A stretch of DNA of 6,739 bases from NCBI GenBank assembly GCA_026991005.1, contig JALXCH010000212.1, positions 1-6,739 on the forward strand, written 5' to 3'. The translations under genes were made by a program, and so were the position numbers. How positions within the stretch are numbered: position 1 is the first letter of the stretch; the number at the start of each line of letters is the position of its first letter. The DNA is from Calditrichia bacterium. GTDB taxonomy: Bacteria; Calditrichota; Calditrichia; RBG-13-44-9. The notes beneath the pieces were generated by a model. It did not search any database, was not told the origin of the DNA, and worked only from the letters and a program-made list of their open reading frames with translations. Positions 1 to 5,146 of the stretch are shown one piece after another.

Positions 1-8
1 TGGCGGGA

Positions 9-68
9 CTCAGAATGACAGCCCCCTCCCTCCATCCCTGTCATTCTGAGCGGAGCGCCAGCGGAGCG
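9..68. repeat. Palindromic intergenic repeat with 13-bp perfect arms plus a tandem octamer
   Basis: The arms CTCAGAATGACAG (9-21) and CTGTCATTCTGAG (38-50) are exact reverse complements around a 16-nt pyrimidine-rich loop. The octamer GCGGAGCG follows twice, at 50-57 and 61-68, and then GAAGAATCTC. From memory, palindromes of the type TGTCATTCTGAGCG..AGCGAAGAATCT recur between genes in many environmental bacterial genomes, so I read this as a dispersed REP-like element rather than a gene-specific terminator. It lies over 100 nt beyond the end of the minus-strand operon. No transposase or target-site duplication is visible. The structure is certain; the dispersed-repeat status is inferred. Confidence 0.6.
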
Positions 69-180
69 AAGAATCTCATCGCCCTCCAAGAACAGGTCGA
101 AGCATCTCGTTTGAAACTACAATTAAATCCTAAAACTCCAGTAAACTGACGTTCTTTTTACCCATCTTTTTCACCAGGGA

Positions 181-1014
181 TTACCGCAAATAAATCGCCA
201 GCAGTCCCACCAGCATATCGGCTTTTAACAAATTGCTCACCCGCTCCAGACCGGAAAAACTCTGGTCTATTCGAATCCGGTACAGGGCATAAAAAATAAC
301 CGGATAGACCCCTATTAGACACACCATCAGGTACTTTATCCCGTACCATCCCGCAAGGTAGGGTAGCAGAATGAGTGCCGCCAGCAAGAGATAATTCCAG
401 TTTATCAGTCGCAGGGCAGCATGCTGGCCGTACACCAGCGGGAAGGTTCGTGCCCCCTGACGAGCATCCCCTTCCATATCCTGAATATCTTTAATAATCT
501 CACGTCCCAGATGGTAGAAAAAAGCAAATGCAGCGGGAATTAAGGTGTATCGCGCCCGAAAAACAGCCAATCCTCCGTACACAAAAGCCAGTGCCGAAGC
601 CAGGCTTACTGCCAGATTTCCCCACAAAGGGGTGCGTTTTAAATAGGCAGAATAAAAATACAGAAGTAGCGATACCGAGGCAGCAATCCCAAAAGCGGTA
701 GCATGGATTTCCAGTGCCAGCAGCAATCCCACAGCAAATTCCAGAAAAGAGAGCTGACGTGCTCGCCGGGGTGAAATCCATCCCGCGGGCAACGGACGAT
801 GGGGTTTATTAATCCGATCGATCTCCACATCAAAATAATCGTTGATGGTATTTGCCGCAGCGGTAATGATGCCCGCCGAAAGGCAGGCCAGCAGCACATT
901 CCGCAGGGGCATCAAGGTGCCGGTAATAAACGCGGCAATAAATACCGAAAACATGGCAATCAGTACATTGGAGGGCCGTGCCAGCCGCACTACCACTTTG
1001 AGGAAAGAGATCAT
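181..1014 (-). CDS. UbiA-family prenyltransferase, DGGGP synthase-like
   Basis: This is an integral-membrane prenyltransferase of 277 aa, a normal UbiA-family length, made mostly of hydrophobic helices. Two Mg-diphosphate-binding Asp-rich motifs are present: NDYFDVEID at residues 58-66, running into NKPHRPLPAG (69-78), and KDIQDMEGD at 175-183, within GREIIKDIQ...GARTFP (170-191). The second motif resembles archaeal geranylgeranylglycerol-phosphate geranylgeranyltransferase (KDIEDxEGD...GA.TLP) more than UbiA proper or MenA. The inferred reaction is prenyl transfer from a polyprenyl diphosphate to a phospholipid-precursor alcohol or other acceptor, at the cytoplasmic membrane. The ATG overlaps the upstream gene's TGA as ATGA (1011-1014) and has no strong Shine-Dalgarno of its own, so translational coupling is likely. 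The stop is TAA. The family is secure, but the acceptor and chain length are not; a quinone or other aromatic acceptor remains possible. Confidence 0.85.
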   Translation of the reverse strand: MISFLKVVVRLARPSNVLIAMFSVFIAAFITGTLMPLRNVLLACLSAGIITAAANTINDYFDVEIDRINKPHRPLPAGWISPRRARQLSFLEFAVGLLLALEIHATAFGIAASVSLLLYFYSAYLKRTPLWGNLAVSLASALAFVYGGLAVFRARYTLIPAAFAFFYHLGREIIKDIQDMEGDARQGARTFPLVYGQHAALRLINWNYLLLAALILLPYLAGWYGIKYLMVCLIGVYPVIFYALYRIRIDQSFSGLERVSNLLKADMLVGLLAIYLR

Positions 1015-1631
1015 TGGGATTTTTCGGGCATTTTTTCGACAATCGGTTTTAATCCTTCCCCGGGAACCAGTTCATATTCCGAGCCACAGTACGTACAGCG
1101 CGCTTTCCGGGGTGTGTCACTTTCTGCCGGTAGGTCTAATCGCACCCCACAATGGCACATCCATCCCACTACTTTTGCAGGTACCCCAACCATCAGGGCA
1201 TACGGGGGCACATCTTTCGTCACCACCGCCCCGGCGCCAATGAAACAAAATTGCCCCAGTGTGATTCCACAAACAATGGTCGCATTGGCACCAATGGAAG
1301 CACCTCGCTTCACATAGGTGTCGCGATATTCATCTTTGCGGGGAATATGGCTGCGGGGATTCACCACATTGGTGAATACCATGGAAGGGCCGCAGAATAC
1401 ATCGTCTTCAATGTACACATTATCGTAAATGGACACATTGTTTTGCACTTTTACATTATTCCCAATAGTCACCCGGGAACCAATAAATACATTTTGCCCA
1501 AACGAACAGCGTTCGCCAATCCGTGCGCCGCTCATCACGTGGCAAAAATGCCAGATTTTAGTTCCTTCTCCAATTTCTACCGGTTCATCGATAACACTGG
1601 TAGGATGCACAAAATACTTTTTCTCTGCCAT
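1011..1631 (-). CDS. WlbB/WbpD-like left-handed beta-helix N-acetyltransferase with Cys4 tail
   Basis: This 206-aa protein is built largely of hexapeptide repeats (IGEGTKIWH, IGERCSFGQNVFIG, VTIGNNVKVQNNVSIYDNV), giving a left-handed beta-helix that acts as a trimer. Residues 10-158 closely follow the UDP-2-acetamido-3-amino-2,3-dideoxyglucuronate N-acetyltransferases (WbpD/WlbB): HPTSVID, DDVFCGPSMVFTNVVNPRS (76-94), RGASIGANATIVCG (109-122) and GVPAKVVGWM (149-158). The expected role is acetyl-CoA-dependent N-acetylation of an amino sugar nucleotide for surface glycan; a QdtC-like dTDP-sugar substrate is also possible. The C-terminus adds a C-x-C...C-x2-C set (Cys159, 161, 179, 182), probably a zinc ribbon. 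The start is supported by AAAGGAGA upstream, with 5 nt between GGAG and ATG. It is the first gene of the operon with the prenyltransferase; the stop is TGA. No other glycan genes are visible. Confidence 0.88.
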   Translation of the reverse strand: MAEKKYFVHPTSVIDEPVEIGEGTKIWHFCHVMSGARIGERCSFGQNVFIGSRVTIGNNVKVQNNVSIYDNVYIEDDVFCGPSMVFTNVVNPRSHIPRKDEYRDTYVKRGASIGANATIVCGITLGQFCFIGAGAVVTKDVPPYALMVGVPAKVVGWMCHCGVRLDLPAESDTPRKARCTYCGSEYELVPGEGLKPIVEKMPEKSQ

Positions 1632-1657
1632 AGGGTCTCCTTTGCGATTTTGCGTAT

Positions 1658-1686
1658 AATATAAACGAAAAAAGAAATGATGTAAA
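1658..1686 (-). promoter_or_regulatory. Candidate sigma70-like promoter of the acetyltransferase-prenyltransferase operon
   Basis: Read on the minus strand, TTTACA (1686-1681) is followed after 17 nt by TATATT (1663-1658). This would place transcription initiation about 20 nt upstream of the acetyltransferase ATG at 1631, leaving room for its Shine-Dalgarno. The region is AT-rich, so chance matches are expected, and FCB lineages may use a different -10/-35 consensus. Confidence 0.4.
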
Positions 1687-1722
1687 ATTAAAAGTTTTGT
1701 TTTAAAATTTCCGGGTTTCGTG

Positions 1723-1737
1723 ATAAAATTATTTTAT
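1723..1737. promoter_or_regulatory. Perfect 15-bp palindrome between divergent genes
   Basis: ATAAAAT-T-ATTTTAT is a perfect inverted repeat centred on 1730, roughly midway between the divergent starts at 1631 and 1805. It could be an operator for a dimeric regulator, but both arms are pure A/T in an AT-rich spacer, so chance is a real alternative. A TTGACA (1763-1768) lies further right on the plus strand. Its nearest -10-like hexamer, TATCAT (1784-1789), has only 15 nt spacing and lies too close to the start codon, so I do not assign the plus-strand promoter. Confidence 0.25.
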
Positions 1738-1804
1738 TGACTGAGATAAAAATTTCCCTAAATTGACATAAATAAAGAGTTTCTATCATATCATGGAGGA
1801 ATGT

Positions 1805-2329
1805 ATGCGTTACGGTTTCCGAGTGTTTTTAATTACGCTGTTGATTTTGCTTCCTGCTCTGGCCGGAGCGATTTCGTTAAATGATGTGTACCAGAATGCA
1901 CCGGCAATGGCAGGTTACGATAAAGTTCTCATTCTGGATCCCGATTCCACTTACACCGGCGGACTTACCCTCTGGAACCAGAAGGTTGCCATCTGGGGTA
2001 ACGGTGCCGTCATCGATTTGCAGAATTCGGCGATTATTGCCATCGGGAATGGAGTGCTGGATGTGGACGGCTGCATCATCATGAACGGTACAGCCGGTAT
2101 TAACGTGAATGATGATGTGCACGCCACCGTTTCGAATTGCGTGCTCTACAACAACTACAACGGAATTGAACACAATAGCACCCGCGCCATGATTCGGGTG
2201 TACAACTCCATTATGGCTTACAACCAGAATTTCGGGTTGTACACTAAAGAAGAGAATTTGACATACCTGGAATACAATGTGGCATTCAACAATTTAGCCG
2301 GTCACTACATGGCCGGTTGCGGATCCTGA
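1805..2329 (+). CDS. Secreted beta-helix protein, N-terminal part, ended by in-frame TGA
   Basis: These 174 codons begin with a Sec signal peptide: a basic MRYGFR, the hydrophobic VFLITLLILLPALAG, and probable cleavage after residue 22 (AGA/IS). Alternating beta-strand and turn residues follow, with repeats of the type 'NGVLDVDGCIIMNGT', 'VSNCVLYNNYNGIEHN' and 'VYNSIMAYNQNFGLY', typical of a right-handed parallel beta-helix (pectate-lyase/NosD-like fold). I chose the ATG at 1805 because GGAGGA (1795-1800) lies at ideal spacing and the signal peptide starts there; the in-frame ATG at 1793 lies before that Shine-Dalgarno. The frame stops at TGA (2327-2329) inside a beta-helix coil, just before a GTPNT...DVDPQFVDP segment that continues the fold in the same frame. 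The first product alone would lack the T9SS sorting tail, so this is probably half of one gene. Confidence 0.8.
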   Translation: MRYGFRVFLITLLILLPALAGAISLNDVYQNAPAMAGYDKVLILDPDSTYTGGLTLWNQKVAIWGNGAVIDLQNSAIIAIGNGVLDVDGCIIMNGTAGINVNDDVHATVSNCVLYNNYNGIEHNSTRAMIRVYNSIMAYNQNFGLYTKEENLTYLEYNVAFNNLAGHYMAGCGS

Positions 2330-3739
2330 GGCACTCCCAATACGGCGTTTACGCCGACGCCTGGTACAGGCGCTTTGATTGATGTCGATCCGCAATTTGT
2401 TGACCCCACAAGCGGGAATTTCAATCTTCAGTCCACTTCGCCGTGCATTGGAAGCGGAAAGGATGGTTACGACCGCGGTGCGCGCTGGTACGTCAATCGT
2501 CTGGCACCGGTGGAATACCTTTCCCTGAATATGGTAGATTCCTTAAGCACTGTCACGTTGCAGTGGCAAAATCCCCTGACCATGCTGGACGGCTCCCCGG
2601 CCCCTCTTTCTATTGGTGCAAAAATTTTCCGGGACGATTCCCTCATTGCCCAAATCCCCAACCTGTCACCAGGTTCCGCTGTCCAATTTACCGATAACCT
2701 TCCCAAACCGGGGAATTACGTGTACCAGGTTTCGGTGTACGATCCCGCTGGTCTGGAAGGAATTCGTCGCCGAACGGCGCGCAGCTGGGGTGGTGGACTG
2801 CTGAAAGGCATCGTAATCTGGAACCTGGATCCCAATCCCATCAGCAAAGATGCCCTGATACAGACACTTGACGAACTTCAGTACCACGAAAATATTTTTG
2901 TGGTTAACGATCCCAATGAACTGGACTTAACCTCGGATGTGGAAGCGGTGTTTGTTCTGCTGGGCGTCCAGCCCAATGTGTATCTGTTAGGAAATGGAGC
3001 TTCGGAGCGGCTTATCGTTTATCTGGCCAATGGGGGAAATGTGTATCTGGAAGGTGGCGATTTCTGGTCGGATCCGCTCATGCAACAACTGGCTGTGTAT
3101 CAATACTTCCACATTGATGCTCTGGGCTCGGGACAGAACGATTTAACTCAGGTCACCGGGGTACCCAACAGTTTAATGGATGGACTGAGTTTTTATTATG
3201 GAGGCCAGAACGTCTCGATTGATGAAATTACCAATCAGTACGATAGTGAAGTGATTTTAACCAATCCCGCGGACAACAAAGGGTGCGCCGTGGCGTATAA
3301 TGCTTATCTTTACCGAACAATTGGGGCTTCTTTCCAGTTTGGAGGACTGGCCGATGGCAACGATCCCAATACGAAAAAGGAATACTTACAGCGAGTGCTG
3401 AACTTCTTTAACATCACAATTACCGGCATGCAAGACGACTCCCATCCGGGTAGCATAATCAGTCAATTTCAGTTACTGCCCAATTATCCCAATCCCTTTA
3501 ACGCTTCTACCCGGATTCCATTTACTGTTCCCGCAGGTGGAACCGCTACCCTGGAAGTGTACAATATTCTGGGGCAAAAGATTGATTTCAGAAACATGAA
3601 CATTACCACGGCAGGGCAATACTCCTTCTTCTTCGACGCATCCGCTCTTAGTTCGGGAGTGTACTTTTACCGTGTGAAATGGAATTCTGCAGGAAAAACC
3701 ACATTTACCCGCATGCAGAAGATGATTTATCTGCGTTAA
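2330..3739 (+). pseudogene. T9SS-exported protein, C-terminal part in frame after the TGA
   Basis: The frame continues from the TGA without a shift; residue numbers count the full frame from 1805, with the TGA as 175. Residues 176-230 finish the beta-helix domain (VDPQFVDPTSGNFNLQSTSP). An FnIII-like domain spans about 232-324. A region of about 334-537 resembles the glutamine-amidotransferase-like/ThuA-type fold, with LANGGNVYLEGGDFW at 407-421. A type A T9SS sorting domain covers about 553-644, with LPNYPNPFN, LEVYNILGQ and SGVYFYRV. The family role is presumably an outer-surface or secreted protein; no enzymatic activity is evident. The first usable start after the stop is a TTG at 2375 with no good Shine-Dalgarno and no signal peptide, so independent expression would leave it in the cytoplasm. 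I treat 1805-3739 as one interrupted gene; a sequencing error, nonsense mutation or readthrough cannot be told apart here. Confidence 0.75.
2343..2372 (+). other. Two tandem perfect hairpins just after the in-frame TGA
   Basis: CGGCGT-TT-ACGCCG (2343-2356) and CGCCTG-GTA-CAGGCG (2358-2372) each form a perfect 6-bp GC-rich stem, separated by one base. They start 13 nt after the TGA, inside the continuing reading frame, where they encode Thr/Pro/Gly/Ala-rich residues. They might be incidental to that codon usage, or they might form an RNA structure affecting termination or readthrough. The inverted repeats are certain; any function is speculative. Confidence 0.4.
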
Positions 3740-3745
3740 TTGGAT

Positions 3746-3784
3746 AAATTGTGTCGAATTTAAATCTGATTTTAGATACAATTT
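3746..3784 (+). other. Imperfect inverted repeat after the T9SS gene
   Basis: AAATTGTGTC (3746-3755) pairs with GATACAATTT (3775-3784), with one G-T wobble and a 19-nt loop that itself contains a small ATCT/AGAT stem. It starts 6 nt after the TAA. It may protect the 3' end of the transcript or be chance in AT-rich sequence. There is no T-tract after it, so it is not the terminator. Confidence 0.25.
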
Positions 3785-3828
3785 AGCAGAACTCCGTGAA
3801 TGAAAAAAATTTAATTACCTCATCATGG

Positions 3829-3864
3829 AAAAAAGATGGAGAATTCTTCTCCATCTTTTTTTTT
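3829..3864 (+). terminator. Rho-independent terminator of the T9SS protein gene
   Basis: The stem GATGGAGAA (3835-3843) / TTCTCCATC (3847-3855) is perfect with a TTC loop. It is flanked by six A residues (3829-3834) and followed by nine T residues (3856-3864). It lies about 90 nt after the TAA at 3739. The A-run makes it potentially bidirectional, but the next gene to the right is also on the plus strand, so it insulates that gene from upstream transcription. Confidence 0.9.
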
Positions 3865-3969
3865 ACAACTTCCCTGTATCTATTATCTTTCACTAAACCC
3901 AAACCCCTTAATCAACCTATTTAATTCATAATATTTCAGGAAAGCGTCCCTCTCTATCAGCTATTTTCC

Positions 3970-4016
3970 ATAATCATAAAAAAAGGCTTGATTATTTCCT
4001 TTTTTTACCCTAAAAT
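3970..4016 (+). promoter_or_regulatory. Candidate sigma70-like promoter with overlapping inverted repeat
   Basis: TTGATT (3988-3993), a 17-nt spacer, then TAAAAT (4011-4016) gives a good -35/-10 pair for the gene starting at 4136, implying a leader of about 110 nt. An inverted repeat, ATAATCA (3970-3976) / TGATTAT (3989-3995), overlaps the -35 box and would suit a repressor site. The remainder of the 3865-4135 gap is AT-rich, and I see no small gene in it apart from the leader hairpins listed separately. Confidence 0.45.
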
Positions 4017-4072
4017 GTACTTATAGAAATAACAAAGGATTGTTCTCCTCACAAATATAGATTTTATGACAT

Positions 4073-4108
4073 ATATCACTTTGGTGATATGAGAAGTGAA
4101 TAAACTTC
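4073..4108 (+). promoter_or_regulatory. Two adjacent hairpins in the leader of the TonB-like gene
   Basis: ATATCAC-TTTG-GTGATAT (4073-4090) is a perfect 7-bp stem with a tetraloop, and GAAGT-6 nt-ACTTC (4093-4108) a 5-bp stem. They end 27 nt before the ATG at 4136 and 16 nt before its Shine-Dalgarno. They could be a leader RNA structure, or the first could be a protein-binding palindrome. No known riboswitch is recognised. Confidence 0.35.
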
Positions 4109-4135
4109 ATGATATTGTGAATTCAAGGATGAACT

Positions 4136-5002
4136 ATGTACAATTTTGACTACAAAAAGACCTTTTACCAACGACCGATTTATACTCAAGATAATATTCG
4201 GTTATGGACAATCCTGAGCATTGTGGCCATTATTACCATTTTGATTGTTTCAGGCTCGCTGGATTGGGTGCGGCATTTCCCGGAACAGATAATCATCCGA
4301 AAGATAAAGCGCGAATACATCGCCTTCTTGCTCGAACAAAAATATCCTCAGAAGACGGTGGAAACAGAGAAAACGTCGGAGCCCCCCTCCATTTCCGAAA
4401 CGGCTCAAGCGATTCCCAAAAAAAGAGCCATTCATTCGAAGAGAAGTGGAAGGAAGCATACCGGAAGGGGTAAAACTCGCCGGTCGCCGGGCGACATTTT
4501 AAAGTATGTGATTCGGCCGGAGGAATCGAGTATCGAGGCCATCACTGCAGCGGTGGAGAAAACACCGGGCGCTGCCGCACTGGGAGCAATAATTTTCCGC
4601 ACCGAACGTCCCCTCTCTTTTGCCAATACCGAGCAGATTAACGAACGAATGAATTCCAGCATCAATATTCCACCACCCCATTACGAACGGTTTGCTCGTC
4701 ACAATGGAAAACGCAACCTCTACGAAACTATCGCGATAATGGAACTAAATGAGCATAATATTCGCTATTGTTTCGAGAAATATGCACGGTACGACCCCAC
4801 TTTTTCCGGAGACGTGGTGGTGAGCTTTACCATTCACCCCAACGGATATGTTATTCCCTCCAGCATCAAGATCATCAAAACCAGCATCCACGATCCCCGC
4901 ATTTTGCAGTGTATTAAACGGAGTATTCAGCGCTGGAGGAATTTTCCCCGTATCGCCTTAACCGACGGGAATTTCACCATTACCCGTAAATACGTTTTTT
5001 AA
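4136..5002 (+). CDS. Single-pass membrane protein with TonB-like/AgmX-type C-terminal domain
   Basis: This is a 288-aa protein with a short N-terminus, one transmembrane helix at about residues 22-41 (TILSIVAIITILIV core), a charged segment, a strongly basic linker (about 95-117, rich in Lys, Arg, His) and a C-terminal domain at about 200-288. That domain fits the TonB-like/AgmX-PglI C-terminal family: a YCFEKYARYDP motif, SGDVVVSFTIHPNGYV (beta strands), then ILQCIKRSIQRWRNFP. The spaced cysteines Cys212 and Cys259 fit a conserved disulfide pair. The inferred topology is anchored in the inner membrane with the C-terminus in the periplasm. By family it would couple to an envelope complex, but no ExbB/ExbD or receptor gene is adjacent, so its partner is unknown. 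The start is supported by AAGGA ending 6 nt before the ATG. The stop is TAA. The gene stands alone between a terminator and a convergent gene. Confidence 0.7.
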   Translation: MYNFDYKKTFYQRPIYTQDNIRLWTILSIVAIITILIVSGSLDWVRHFPEQIIIRKIKREYIAFLLEQKYPQKTVETEKTSEPPSISETAQAIPKKRAIHSKRSGRKHTGRGKTRRSPGDILKYVIRPEESSIEAITAAVEKTPGAAALGAIIFRTERPLSFANTEQINERMNSSINIPPPHYERFARHNGKRNLYETIAIMELNEHNIRYCFEKYARYDPTFSGDVVVSFTIHPNGYVIPSSIKIIKTSIHDPRILQCIKRSIQRWRNFPRIALTDGNFTITRKYVF

Positions 5003-5072
5003 GGAGCTCCATCCCCCCGTAAATCCTATTCCGGAGCATTAGTCTAAAATCAAATCCGCTGGAGTGAAGCAG

Positions 5073-5104
5073 AAAAAAAAGTCTGTCTCTATCTTGATTT
5101 CAAG
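5073..5104 (-). terminator. Weak candidate terminator of the mutase gene in the convergent spacer
   Basis: On the minus strand, about 45 nt after the mutase TAA, a small hairpin (stem CTTGA/TCAAG at 5104-5093) is followed about 12 nt later by eight T residues (5080-5073). The stem is short and not next to the T-tract, so it is not a convincing intrinsic terminator. No better hairpin is visible in 5003-5146 for either convergent gene. Confidence 0.2.
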
Positions 5105-5146
5105 TAGTCAGTTTCCAGCATCCCGGCAATTATTTTCCACAGTTCT

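Noticed and set aside
799..1664. Plus-strand open frames opposite the prenyltransferase and acetyltransferase genes
   Set aside because: They are antisense to two well-supported families, have no recognisable motifs and no ribosome binding sites; they are shadows.
1793..1795. ATG at 1793 as the start of the beta-helix protein
   Set aside because: It lies before the GGAGGA Shine-Dalgarno (1795-1800); starting at 1805 gives ideal spacing and a clean signal peptide.
2375..2377. TTG at 2375 as an independent start for the downstream half
   Set aside because: There is no convincing Shine-Dalgarno, it would begin in mid-domain, and it would leave a T9SS cargo without a signal peptide.
1805..3739. 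Genetic code with TGA read as an amino acid throughout
   Set aside because: The acetyltransferase ends at a TGA in a normal ATGA overlap at a plausible length for its family, so TGA works as a stop here.
3740..4135. Small gene or ncRNA in the AT-rich gap
   Set aside because: Only very short frames are present; apart from the terminator, promoter candidate and leader hairpins I see no coding or known RNA signature.
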